Shown: positions 8,298-19,900, counted from the stretch's first letter. The stretch is 32,805 nucleotides of DNA from Phlyctochytrium arcticum (GCA_025602905.1 JAHLKI010000073.1:1-32805), one strand, 5' to 3'. The notes: generated by a model from the letters alone, not told the origin. A program made the numbers and translations.

Positions 8298-8970
8298 TGA
8301 CGTCAAGGAAGATGTGTTTCATATTCAAAGTATCACATTCTCAATGAGAGAATACCGCATGACTGCTATCAAAGCAACGAGTGTCCTCTTGCAACACTTC
8401 ACGTCATTCATTACTATTCGGGACCTCCCATCCCATATCTTGATACTACCTACGCGCGCGCACCATCTCAACACTTTGAGACCCACATCCAAGGTTGCTC
8501 CTTGCTGACGACGCGTCTCGCACGTCAGAACTCCGGTAGGCCTGATCAGCCTGAGCTGAGTTGATGCATCATCTATGCATAGGTGATGAGAGGCCGGGGA
8601 AACATTTATCTCCGTCATTACGCGTAATTTCCTTCAACGCAAGGAAACACATCCTTACCTTCGTACCTGTGCGAACATGCGCACACGGTTGTTGCACAAT
8701 CTGCAACGAGAGTCTCGGGGAAGCTGCAAGTAGCAGCTATTCATGCCTGTGACAACAGTGAAATTGACTTGGAGGTGATCCAACACAATTCAGGTGACCA
8801 AACGTCTGGCGTTGTTCGGCTTGTTCACTTGCACCGCTGGCTTCTATACACGTCTGGCGTGTTCGGTGTATAGTTGCCCGGTGAGGTTGTGCTGGTGACC
8901 TGATACTTCAATCTTTCTGCTGACACACGAACCCTGATCTGAAGCCTCGCTCCTCTTTCCAGCATCGAGT
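8298..8970 (+). other. Untranslated 3' internal region of the Gypsy element
   Basis: About 670 bp between the pol stop and the polypurine tract. I see no coding sequence of quality. Two copies of ACGTCTGGCG lie about 45 bp apart near 8802 and 8850. Confidence 0.7.
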
Positions 8971-8980
8971 CTGAGGGGGG
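8971..8980 (+). other. Polypurine tract of the Gypsy element
   Basis: CTGAGGGGGG directly before the 3' LTR is the expected primer site for plus-strand synthesis. Confidence 0.85.
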
Positions 8981-9216
8981 TGCAGCGGGCTCGTGGTTCG
9001 CTGCGCATTGTCCGCACCACTGCGCAAACAGCGCAGTGCCGTGCCACATCACACGTGTTGTTTTGTTTTTCTTTTTGTATATCCCATCCTGCACTGTACA
9101 TTTTCAGACTCTTTACGCTTTCTCTTTACTCTGCGCTAAAGCAATACACAACCCGACTCACGCACCCTGGGAAGGTGCATTACCGTCCATACCACTTTTT
9201 ACCCGAAAACGCTACA
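8981..9216 (+). repeat. 3' LTR of the Gypsy element
   Basis: A 236-bp copy of 2328-2563, starting TGCAGCGGGC after the polypurine tract and ending CGCTACA before the AACAT duplication at 9217-9221. Confidence 0.95.
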
Positions 9217-9218
9217 AA

Positions 9219-9292
9219 CATCGACTTCAGTATTCTGCAAAAGTGGCATTGTCTATACCTAATGTCACTTTTGCAGAATACTGAAGTCGATG
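9219..9292 (+). repeat. Long hairpin, 32-bp stem with 10-nt loop
   Basis: The arms 9219-9250 and 9261-9292 are complementary except at one position, which in a plus-strand RNA would be a G-U pair. The Gypsy target duplication overlaps the outer edge of the left arm, so the hairpin existed before the insertion and survived it. It may be an internal part of the split GATAATACCCCC element or a small-RNA precursor. Confidence 0.85.
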
Positions 9293-9464
9293 AAAAAGAG
9301 AAAAAAGAAGAAAGTTTGATTAGTTTTGCAACAGAGTGGTGGAGGGGATATGAGCAGAAAAGAGTGAACCAGAAGTATTTATAGTGTATATGGTAAAACA
9401 GGTTGCCCAGAATGCGGATATCGACCGCAGCACATCATCGCAGCATCAATTCAATAAGGGAAGA

Positions 9465-9537
9465 AAAAGAGGAAAGTTCTCACAATCTCCCCATACCCTT
9501 TACAGGAGTGATGAGATTGTGAGAACTTTCCTCTTTT
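9465..9537 (+). repeat. Perfect 25-bp hairpin with 23-nt loop
   Basis: The arms 9465-9489 and 9513-9537 are perfect reverse complements (AAAAGAGGAAAGTTCTCACA at the start of the left arm). It lies 172 bp after the previous hairpin, between the two halves of the split inverted-repeat element. No coding function is seen. Confidence 0.87.
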
Positions 9538-9653
9538 GTGAAATAATTGAAACGACCTTGAGAGTGGACAGGACACTATGGCAAGCAGGTGTTGGTAAAG
9601 AAAGAAGATGGAGCGGGGGAAACAGAAGTATGTAGAGTGTGTATGTCAAAACT

Positions 9654-10090
9654 GTGAAGCCAATTGATAATACCCCCCAAATGTGAAATTGTCCAGAAAT
9701 GGTATATTTTGATGTGTATTTGTTGAGTTCTGTAGAAATCAGCTATATTCTGGGGCATTTTCAGAAGTTGGTAGAAATTGCAAAAATATTTAGGACTTTT
9801 GAAAGAAGGGGGTAATCCTAATATTCTTGAGAATCCTGATGTTCTCCAGATCCATGAAGTGGTACTCATATCAGAGCAACAAAGACTGTATACTATGGAA
9901 ATGTGAAGCCAATTGATAATACCCCCCAAATGTGAAATAGTACATTTTGAGGTGGATTCGGTGAGTTCTGTAGAAATCTGCCATATTTGGGGCATTTTTA
10001 GGAGTTGGTAGAAATTGCAAAAAGATTTGGGACTTTTGAAAGAAGGGGGCAATCCTGAAATTCTTGATACTCTTGATGATCTCAAGATTG
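9654..10090 (-). repeat. Right part of the GATAATACCCCC inverted-repeat element (two tandem copies)
   Basis: Two tandem copies start with AAGCCAATTGATAATACCCC, near 9656 and 9906. Each has GGGCATTTT, AGTTGGTAGAAATTGCAAAA and GACTTTTGAAAGAAGGGGG in the same order. Read on the minus strand these match the order of motifs at 1918-2230 (ATCTGGAGA...ATCAGGA...ACCCCC...AAAAGTCC). With the Gypsy removed, the whole element would be about 1.3 kb, with doubled inverted ends and two internal hairpins. I found no transposase. Confidence 0.6.
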
Positions 10091-10199
10091 TTTGAGTAGT
10101 GTTATGACATGAGTACCTGCTAGAAGTCCCTTGGTGGCAGAGCCAGGGGCAGCACTCGATGAATAATGGAGCGAGATGATTCAGTTTGTGAGTGTTGAC

Positions 10200-10360
10200 T
10201 CGATTGCTGGATTATGAAGAGGATTATTATAATCCTGTGTTATCCGGTGTAAACCCGTGTAATCCGGTGTGATGTAGGGTGTAATGTGGTGGATTACACG
10301 GTGTAATGTGGTGGATAAAATGCCGTCGTGGTGTACCACAAGGGTGTAATCCTACCCCTA
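10200..10360. repeat. Degenerate GTGTAAT/ATCCGGTGTA short repeats
   Basis: Several imperfect copies of GTGTAATCCGGTGTA-like and GTGTAATGTGGTGGAT-like motifs occur in direct and inverted order. They lie just before the long palindrome at 10371-10429 and share its GTGGTGTACCACA motif. No gene is present. Confidence 0.55.
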
Positions 10361-10370
10361 ACCACCCCCA

Positions 10371-10429
10371 GTGTCACAGTGCACCCCGGTCTTGTGGTAG
10401 TACCACAAGACCGGGGTGCACTGTGACAC
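10371..10429. repeat. 59-bp perfect palindrome, 29-bp arms and a single central base
   Basis: The arms 10371-10399 and 10401-10429 are exact reverse complements around G10400. The centre reads GTGGTAGTACCAC. Such a near-loopless palindrome is normally unstable in replication and can extrude as a cruciform. No flanking gene explains it. Confidence 0.93.
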
Positions 10430-13400
10430 CATTCAGACCATCCTAGAACTTGGAAACTAGAGGACATCCGTGCTGTCTACGAGATTATCTAACAAAACAA
10501 CAAGGCCACCATCTGAGAATTGCTTGATATTGACCAAAACGACGGCCAGAACTACACTGAGTATAAGCTCAGACAAATCATGTGAGAAACCGGTCTCCAA
10601 CAGTATGGGTTACAAAGGAGGGGCAAGAAAGAAGGAAGAAGTCTCTCCAAGGCTTGTTTTTTCAACTTGCTGGTTGCCACAAAGAGCCAGGCTGCCAGGT
10701 TGATGGATCATGTCACCCAATGTGGTGAAATGGAGAGACAATTGAATGGCTGTGATGTGCAAGTTTGTGGGAAATAGCAAGGTAGAAGCAATATAAAAAT
10801 AATAATGCCACCATTTCCAATTGGCTGACCAATGGCTGAGCGCATGGCTGCGCTTTGCTAGGGTCCAGATATTTCCTGCTAGAGCTTGCACATAACTTTG
10901 CCCCTCTTGAAGCTCCTGGAAGCCCAAAACTGAAATTCTCAGCCGTCGAGACAATCACTCTCCAAAATTGCAGCCTTCACTTGCTCAACAAGTTGTTGCA
11001 CAGCCATGCCTTTAGCCGCTATCAATTGAATACCTACAAAATGCAAAGAAGCAAATGTTCCTGTGAACACCAAAATTGCAGAGTTGAAGTGGTTGGCCAA
11101 GTGGGCTAATTACAAAAAGTGCTGCATCCTTTAACCCTCTGAGCCATGGTTTTAGCAACCTAAATCTTGGTTTCTAAATTTTTCTTTAAAAACTGCTTGC
11201 TCATCATTTTAAAAACCTTTGGTTTAGCCATGGGAAGAAGATTGACCTGCACGCACAACTTGATTGCAAAATGAAGGGGAAGCAAACCACACGGCTGCAT
11301 ATTCTGGCAAGGAGCTGAGACTGATTCTCTCCCACCCCCTTTGCACCAGGTGTATATCCAAACCAGCCTTTACTTTGCCAGCCATGGTGGTGCGGCTTAC
11401 AAATTGGGGGTATCAAGGGGAAAGGACAAGTTGCAAGGGTGAACATGACACCTGTGGATGACCACATTGGGCCGGAAGTGGTGGCAGATCTTGATCTGTT
11501 TTTAAGCAGAAGACTGGTATAAGGCATTCCCAAAGGATGCATTGCCTGTCTCTCGCTCATGGGATGGGCATCATGACAGGCCAGCGTACAGGATTTTGGG
11601 ACATCAGTCTTTGGGAGGTTTGAAGCCATACAATCATCCTCCTAGCATAAGATAGGTACTTTGTCTTTTACATTTTTGGCAGTAACATTGATGGCAGATG
11701 GTAGACCTCTGGCATTTTGGAATTGCACTCAAGCTAAGCTACGCAGAACTCATTATTTTGAAATTGCACTCAAATCGACTGAATAACTGGTACAAAGGAA
11801 CAGAAATCTCAATAAAAGGATGAAATTTGTCCAAAATATTGCTTGTGAAAGGAGTAATGATCAAAATTATCGAAAAGAATCCTACATTACAGATGTCTGT
11901 TGTCAATGTACCTGAAGATAAGTCTATCTAACAAGGGAACTTAAATCCAAAGGAAGACAGCAAAGTTCAAGAGCAACTATGCACTGTACTAGCCAGGGGG
12001 AGGAGCGCCCATATGAGAGGTGTGAGACAGAAGCAGAAATCATTTGTTAATGAAAAAGTAATCAGAGCAAATATTTTGAGAAAGTGTAAGATCAACAGGG
12101 CAGTGGAATTTATGCTTGGTCTGTAAAAGATTGCATGTCAACAGTAAGCATTTTTTGAGGGCTGGTTGCTAAGAAAGAACAAATATTCAGTTCTCATAGG
12201 CTATTTTTCAAAAATTCTTGTGCCTCTGGCTGAAATGCTCGATGTAATTCTGTTAGTAATGACATTTCTGGATTACAAGAAAGAAGTAAGATAAGAGAAG
12301 TGAGTAAGCAAAGAGTAAAATTGTCTAGAAAAGTGAACAGAATTCATAGGCAATATTTTTCTGCAAGTCTCTTACTCTGATTGACACATTGGATGTCTTA
12401 AGTGTTGCTTTATAAAAGGGTAAGATAGGGGGAACTTTTTGGGACAGTGCAATCAAACATTTTAAAAATTGATAAAATGGTGGAAGTACAAGACATGAAG
12501 GTGAGCAATAAATGAGATTGAACGGTGCAGGACAAAGCCAGGAAGGACAGGCAACAAAGCAGGGAAGGTATGGAGTGCATGCCATCCAGGTACGGTATCT
12601 TTGTTACCTCAATCTTGCTTGCATTATTTCTTTCATTTCCTTTCTGGATTGTCAAATGCAGTATTCCCCTGGTGCAAAGGTACAGAACATGAGGAAAAGG
12701 ACTATGAGACTTCATGACGAGACCCATGCCAAAAACATAGGTCGATGTACAAGAAATCAGGAGGGTGGAAAAAGTTGAGGTAGATACTGCAAAGTAAAGG
12801 GGGCACAAGTGAGCAAGTGCAGCGGAAGCTTCAAGTGTGGAAAAATGCAGGTAGGCAGAGAAGGGGTATAGATGCCAGGCAGGTGTACTTTAAAACTTAG
12901 CAGATGGAAAAAGAAACCAAGACATCTGTATACAGCTAAAGGGAAAGCACCTGATATGAAACAAGGGCAAATTGTATGTTGGATTAATTTATGTGGACAA
13001 GGAAAATCCTTCAAAGAATAAACAAGTACACAGCGGTGCTTTTACGCCTTCTCTCTCAAGAGCAAGCCAACAATGCAAGCTAACAAACCGGAAACAGCAA
13101 AAGAAATAAATTGCCTTCCCGGAAGGAAGAGAATTTGAGAAGTGGAAAGAGAAGAGATGTTGAGAATGTTATATCGGCATTTGAGGAAGACAAAAGCATT
13201 AGTATTCCAAAATGCAAAATGTAGGAGGAGAATGGAGCCAGAGAATTTATACCGGAGTTGACAGAATAACATCTGCCTTTGCCAGAGCCAGTCAAAAGTG
13301 ATAGTGGAAGGTCACATAAAAAGTTGAAACATAAAAGAGTTGCCATTGCATATATGTCCAGTAGGGATGAAAAGATAGAAAGGAAACAAGTCAGATATAG

Positions 13401-14020
13401 AGGCCTGACCAAGTTGAAGATAGGAGAAAGGACAACACAACAAGGGTGGGAACAAAATCATATGCATCAGCCTTAAAAGTAAAAGTGTAGCATAAATGTT
13501 CAATGAGTCAACATTAAGTAGCAAGGATGGTTTCAGGAGTAGGTACAGTCCAAGGACAAATCATGCAGAAAGACAGGAAAGCCCCCAAAAGGAAATGAAG
13601 CGATGGACCAATTTGGCAGACTTTAGGGGCAAAGAAATCTGCGAGCAAAAAGGACAGGAAAGGCAAAGAATGGGGGGACAAAGTATCCGGTGTGGCAGAT
13701 GAATGACAGATTTCCAATTTCAAAAGGAAAATAGAACAGACAGTAAGCCAATAATGTTTTACCATCAAATTTATAAGGACTGCCAGGCCGCCAAGGCAAA
13801 AAGAAGTTGCTATAATCTGTGAGATAGTGCAATTCAAGGACAGCAACATCCAACATATCAGCTTGAGTCACACCACAGCCCAACTGAAAAGAAAGGAGCA
13901 GAAGGAAACAGATACATACAAAATGAACTACTCATCCTGAGTAAGGATAAGCACAAAGGACAGGACAGAAAGAATGGGAAGAGAAGAATAGGCTAGACGC
14001 CTGAACCTGCGGGTTTTCGC

Positions 14021-14136
14021 ATTGTAAGGGGTTCAAACCAGTTCAAACCATGGGTAAGACGTATGGGGTTCCAACCGTGCATCGTAAGGGGTTCAAATCA
14101 TAGATCATAAGGGGCTGGAACCAATGTAAGGGGATT
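14021..14136. repeat. Diverged tandem repeat around GTAAGGGGTTCAAAC
   Basis: Three to four imperfect copies of a motif close to GTAAGGGGTTCAAACCA spaced 25-70 bp apart. The GGTTCAAAT core resembles a tRNA B box, but no acceptor or anticodon stem is present. Confidence 0.55.
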
Positions 14137-15046
14137 CCCAGGCCAACATCTGGCCAACAGGGATGGACGGACAGGTGCCCCAGAGGTGCCCACAGACTGC
14201 ATCAGCTTGGACTTCTTCTCCTGAGATTTGGAATGCTGCCAGAGGATGTTTGTGCAAAAGCGGCACGATGCTTGTTTGAGCAGACCCTGTAGAAAATTGT
14301 CTTGCATGTAGGAGACCTCTCAAGATTGCCATCCCAGAACCCTCTCACTGAGCAAAAGCACCCTGCTAAGATACTGAACGATCTCCTTGTCAGCAAGGCA
14401 GAAGAAAGGTGAACTATAGATCACTGCCATCTTTTATACAAATTCAGACTAAAAGATCACTCGCATTAAGTTATTTACATCAGGTCCGCTGCATTTGTAT
14501 GCTTCTTTCTAATGTCTATTCAGATCCTAGGTTCCCATTTAATCTCGTCATGATGGACAATATACCCAGTTGTTACTGCTTTCCGGCGCGCCCGTAGACT
14601 TGCTCTCCTACATCAAGCACTGATGTCTCCTCGCCTTGCTTCTATCGAATAGATTCTCATTTGACCTTTACGACCTTTACGCGTTGCGTTAATTGACGAT
14701 ACAGCTAGTGGAAGTTTCAAACACAGGAATAGGAGGATATCGTAGAGGTGCATATCCTTGTGAATTTACAGAGGGATTTTCGAATGATTTCGAAATGGAT
14801 ATGCACCCTTTTGACATGGGGCTAAGCCCAGGTATGAGACCTACTATACCATCCAGCGTACTCGTACATGCCTTCTTCCTACATAAGCATGAACTTTTAT
14901 TGTATTATCTGCGTAAATGGCCTCGATTGTATCAATAGTCCACGTTGTTGTACATGCTGCGCTCCAGATGCACCATTTTGAGCTGCCAATCCATCAGCTT
15001 GGCTCTCGCCAGCAGCAGTAGAAAACGACACAGAAAAGAGCTGCAA

Positions 15047-15113
15047 CTCTCTCCTTCTTCTTCCCTTTGTCCTCTTCTCTTCCCTCTTCTCTCCCCTCTT
15101 CCTCTCTTTTTTT
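15047..15113 (+). repeat. Polypyrimidine tract
   Basis: About 67 bp that are almost purely C and T (CTCTTCTCTTCCCTCTTCTC and similar). Low complexity; no function is assigned. Confidence 0.85.
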
Positions 15114-15927
15114 GGTGCTCGGGGAAAACCCGTAGATATGGGCATATAGCCGAATAAGCAATAGCCCTAGAAAGGAGAAGTCCGGAAATTGTATAATCTG
15201 CCAGACAGATTGAGCAGATGCATAAGACTGTATATGATAAAGAATGGTTGGCTGCAGAAAGTCAGATCTCCAGACAAAACAAAAAAACAAATCTGTAGCT
15301 AGGAGAGCCCAGAACAGAAAGAGTTTGAAGGTCCTGCCTGGCACATTGGCAAAAGGGATTATGACAAATGCGGGCGTAGGCAGGAGATAGCCAAAGAGAA
15401 GTAGAGGAAAAAGGTACATCAACAGACTGCAGAGAGTAAAGAAACAGTCAGGATATGAGATCAGGAAGGGTAGGGTAATTTTCAAGGGCAAAGAAAAGGT
15501 CAAAAGAATGACAATCCAAATAAATACTGTCTTACAGCATAAAACAGGCAGGAATGGAATCATGGTAAAAATTAAATTGGAAGGAACAGGACAGAACAGG
15601 ACACACCGGGAAGAGAAGTGAAGGGTTGGATGGGGAAAAAAAGCAAGGTCACAAAAAAGGATAGCAGCCTAGTAGCGTAGCAATTTGTGGACAGAACAGG
15701 CTAGAAGGACAGGACAAATCTGGCAACGGGCTCGTTGGAACGACAGGAACCAAGAGTACCAGCAGAAAAATCAGCATCAAACTTGAAAGGTAGGGAAAGA
15801 ATAGACGGTATCTGAAAGAGAGAGCAAGAAACGGAAAGACTATGAAAAACAGACAGGTCACATGGACTAACAGAGCGTGTATTGTAATTGAGGTAGAAAG
15901 CTCTGAACATTCTGAGGCTTGAATAAA

Positions 15928-16245
15928 TGTAACGGGATGGTAGTATAGGATGATGAGAGGACAATGGACAGTGAGATGCAACTTCCCAGGTTGCGTATTG
16001 TGGGTGGTTTATTCAGATGGTCGCAGGGCGAGTGCAAGAATAAAAGTAAGCTAGAGTTTACAACGGCGTACCGCCGGCCTTTTATATGGAAGAAAAACTA
16101 AACTATATCACGCGTGTGGCGCAACACTCCCGGTTGCTACCGGACTCCGGTGGTAGACACCGGATGGTACGAGTGTGAAAGATCACTGCGCAGTCTTGGA
16201 CTGCTCTACTGCGCTACTGCGCCGCAAGGGCCCAGATCCGCTACA
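15928..16245 (-). repeat. 3' LTR of the second Gypsy
   Basis: On the minus strand the LTR starts TGTAGCGGATC after a G-rich polypurine tract (16246-16253). It probably ends CCCGTTACA at 15928, giving imperfect terminal inverted repeats like those of the first Gypsy. It shares an internal motif (CCTGGGAAG flanked by GCA) with the first LTR. With no second LTR in the window, the far end is less certain than the near one. Confidence 0.65.
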
Positions 16246-16253
16246 CCCCCCTC

Positions 16254-16920
16254 AGACTCGTTCAGAATCGGTCGGAGGCATGATGGCGAGTCTCAAGTTC
16301 GGGGTCCTTGTTAAGCGAGGAAACTACAGGTGGCCAAGACACCGACAACCTACTTGACGATCCCGCGTACCGAACGTCGCCAGACGTACGCCGAAAGGTC
16401 AAGCCAGAGCACAAGCCGAACATCGCCAGACGCTTGCCCTCTGAATCATCGATACCATAGTCAACAGTAGTCCACGCGCTTAACACGGGCGCACGCCGTG
16501 TAGACAGCGTAGTGTAAACTCCTCTTGCATTGGCAAGAGTTACTAGGGGAAATGGAAACGGGTCACTATGTCTGTTTGCGCCTCTTGGGTTAGAGTACGC
16601 CATAGAAATCATTAGATCTCAGTCTTTGGACGCCCACGCATGGACGACCCATCTGCTTAGCTCAGGTTGATCAGACCTACCGAAGCAAGAACCAGCGAGA
16701 CACTTGGTTCACAAGGAGCAACCTTGGATGCGCGTTATAGAACGCTAGGTAGTGTGGCCACTTGAAAAAGGCAGAAGATGTAGCTGGTCGCCTGTGGGGG
16801 CGTTGACCGCGTCCTGTAAAGGGTTGAGAGCTGGGCTCATGCATCTTCGTGCCCGTCGTCATACTGTACGACCTGTCGTTATTGAACGACCAGACATAGG
16901 TTTCCTGACACACCGAAGCG
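16254..16920 (-). other. Untranslated 3' internal region of the second Gypsy
   Basis: About 670 bp between the pol stop and the polypurine tract, the same length as the equivalent part of the first Gypsy. No gene is seen. Confidence 0.6.
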
Positions 16921-19900
16921 TTAGCGCTTCTTTTTCGGTGTCGTAGATGGGGTGTTGGCAGTCGGTCCATTTTTGCGCTTCGCCGATTGCGCGGGAGTAA
17001 GGTTTGCAACTGGTGGTTTTGCTGTGTTCCACGCTTTTAGTGCGTCCGTCTCCTTGAGGTGTTCTAGCGGCTCCCAAGTAGCCTCCTCTGGTCCGTAGCC
17101 TTCCCATTGTACTAGGTACATGCGCTTCCGGTGACGGACTTTCTCGTCAAGAATGCGTTCAACAAGATAGTATTGTTCACCATTCACCAATACAGGTTCC
17201 GGAGCGTCCTTCGAAGCTCTATGAGCGACGGAATTGGGTGACTTCCACGCCTTGAGGATATTGACGTGAAATGTAGGATGGATCATACGTAAGGTATGCG
17301 GCATATCCAACTTGTAAGTGTCAGGGTGAGGTCCGCGCTCTAGTACCGAAAACGGTCCGAGCCAGTCCTGACGAAGCTTTTCTGGGAGCTTCCCAAGCGC
17401 CGGAATATGGATGCCTTTACGCTTAAGCAGGACTAAATCCCCTGGGCTAAACGTAAGGGTCCGACGTTTGACGTCGTGATTCCTGGCTTGTTTGTCTTGT
17501 TCATCGCGCAACGTTTGTTGCACGATCCGTTCAGTCTCGCGAAGTGTTTCGATGAATCGGTCAACTTGTTGCTTTGTTGGCACCGAGATCTCTTGGAGAC
17601 CTTCACGCGTCGTGAATTCAGCGAAGACTGTCGGCAGGCGACCTTTGTCGATCATGAACGGGGCGTAACCGGTACTTGTCGGCGTCGAGTTGTGATGAAA
17701 CTCCAATAGTGGAAGAATATCAACCCAGTTAGAGCCGTCTCGGTCGATATACACCTTCAAGACTTTCTTGACAGACTGGATTTTGCGTTCGCATTTACCA
17801 TCAGTCTGTTGATGTCGAGCTGTAGCAACCTCTTGCTTGATGCCGAGACCGGCCGTAAAGGCTTGCCAGAATTCGGACAGAAAGCGGCTGTCACGATCGC
17901 TAACGATCACTTTTGGAGTTCCTTCATTTTTGAAGAAGTGCGCCGTAAAAAGGTATGCAAGCTCCTTGCTCGACATTTCCATGTTGCATGGAATGAGGTA
18001 CACACGAGTGGACAAATAGTCTACAATAACCAGCACGGCATCGTAGTACTCGCCATTATGGCTATCCTTCCCTCCCCACGATTCCGTGCGGGGTAAGGAA
18101 GCTAGGTCCATTCCAATCGTGTGCCAGCGCCGATCAGGCACTGGTAAGGAGCGGAGTAATCCGACTCCTCGGGCAGGACCACGGAAGCGCTGACAAGTAG
18201 CACACGTTTGCACATATTGAGCAACGTCCTGTGCCATAGTAGGCCAGAAGTACTTCTCCAGCAATCGTCCGAAAGTCGAATGCTTGCCCGTATGGCCACC
18301 CGTAAGGAGTGAGTCATGGTATTGCGCCAGCACCGCACCGCGGAGAGCATCAGGCACATAGAGACGACCCTCATAGCGTAGCAACCGCAGCGTAGCGCCG
18401 TCGGTGTCCGCAGAAAGATCCTCTATGGAATAACGCCGTTCTGCCACCGTCAGTGTCTCGGGTGCTTCCGACTTTTTTTCCAACGTCTTGAACGTCCGGA
18501 GTGCGAAGTCATCCGTGCGGACTAACTTGGCCCAATCCAGTGGATCGCTAGGGATCTCCAGTTGGGCGATCACTTGGGCGATCTGCTTCTTCGTGCGTTT
18601 ACGAGCACGGGCGGCGTTGGCCGTGACTACCACTGTACTGCCGGGAGCGGTGCGCTCAAGCGTTCGCAGTTTGGATGTGTGCACGGCGATAGCATTGAGC
18701 GTAACGCGTTGTGCACAATCCGCACAGCGAGGGGCGTAGTACGGGTTGCGACTAAGAACATCTGCCACGGTGTTCCATTCGCCAGGTAAATATTCGATGT
18801 CAAAGTCAAACTGTTGAAGGAATTCAACCCAATTCGCCTGACGCCGACTCAAATGCTGTTGCTCCTGAAGATAAATCAGGGATTTGTGGTCGGTGAAAGC
18901 GCGGAAGCGCCGTCCCATAAGGAACTGCCGGTTGGATTTCAGGACTTTGACGAGAGCGAGTAGTTCCTGCTCATGGACCGGGTAACGCGTCTCGGGGCCC
19001 TGCAACTTCCTAGAAAAGTACAGGTCGGGCCGGAGTCTTGGCAGGTTTTGGAAGCCTCCCACAGTGGTGGGTAGGGGGGACGGCATAACGTCGTCCTCAT
19101 TAGCGGGTTGGGCAATCCAGCCGCCAATGGCGAAGCCTGAAGCATCTGAGAAGACATAGACTTCCTTGTTGGGATCGAACGGCGAAAGAACTGGGGCCGT
19201 TGAAATTTTTTCTCGCAGCGTTTTGAACGCCGTCATTTCCGCATCGCCCCACTGCCAGGGTTTATTACCGGACTGGAGCTCCGATAGGGGATGCGCGATC
19301 TCAGCATACTTGTCGATGTAAGCCGACAAATAATTCGTCGAACCTAAGAAGGACTGAATGTCTTTGTAGTTCTTAGGAACCGCAAAGTTCTGCACGGCGG
19401 CGATCTTGCTTTCGGCAATCCGAACGCCATTTTGGCCCATCATGTGGCCGCAGAATTCAACCTCAGAGGTCGCCCAAGCGCACTTGAACGGCTTGACGTG
19501 GATTGCACTAGACTCTAAAGCCTTGAGCACTGTCTCGACATGTCGCTTGTGATCCTCAAGCGTGTCGGAGAAAACAAGGATGTCATCCATATACGTGATA
19601 AAATCCACCCTTTGGCGAGGAGCAAGGTGATCTGTCGCTGGAGCTCTTCGAGCTCATTCGGTCCCATTGCGCGGAGAGGCACGAGGGAGGAAGTGTTCGC
19701 AGTTCTGTAAAGACTGTCTTTGCAAAAGGTTGCAGGATCGGTAAGAGTGGGTTATCCGCCGGTATCGTCGCCAAGGGATCCACGTCTTCGGGTGACGCAT
19801 CCAGCGGTTGTGAGCCAGATTCTTGGGTTCGGATACTTGACGCGGCCACTCGGTCCTGCATTCAAACGATCGCAAGTGGGAAGCGTTGCAACTGGGCTTT

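Larger units (their letters stand above)
2328..9216 (+). mobile_element. Intact Ty3/Gypsy chromovirus
   Basis: A complete 6889-bp LTR retrotransposon. In order: 236-bp 5' LTR, primer binding site, gag, pro, pol (RT, RNase H, integrase, chromodomain), polypurine tract, and a 236-bp 3' LTR. A 5-bp AACAT duplication flanks it. The LTRs look identical base for base by eye, all three ORFs are open, and the catalytic residues are present. It is therefore probably a recent and perhaps active insertion. It landed inside an older GATAATACCCCC element, at the foot of a hairpin. Confidence 0.95.
10430..15927. other. Gene-poor region, no supported genes
   Basis: About 5.5 kb without a coding sequence I can support. 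The plus strand from about 11640 to 13980 and from 15150 to 15927 is rich in purines, with frequent GGACAG, AGGACAGGA and AAAGG motifs. The longest open frames in it lie on the pyrimidine-rich complement and give Leu/Phe/Ser-rich products, as expected from composition alone. The part at 10440-11640 has a more mixed composition and may be a decayed transposon or gene, but no domain is recognisable. A small inverted repeat (GGTGCATATCC at 14747-14757 with 14797-14807) is the only other structure noted. Confidence 0.6.

Noticed and set aside
11204..11629. 141-codon frame on the minus strand in the gene-poor region
   Set aside because: Cys, Ser and Pro are scattered without a domain pattern and no splice or promoter context was found. 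It could be part of a decayed element, but I cannot support a gene.
14021..14136. tRNA-like B box (GGTTCAAAT)
   Set aside because: It belongs to a diverged tandem repeat, and no cloverleaf can be drawn around it.
14994..15563. 189-codon hydrophobic frame on the minus strand
   Set aside because: It is the complement of a purine-rich tract, which gives Leu/Phe-rich open frames by composition; it has no family features.
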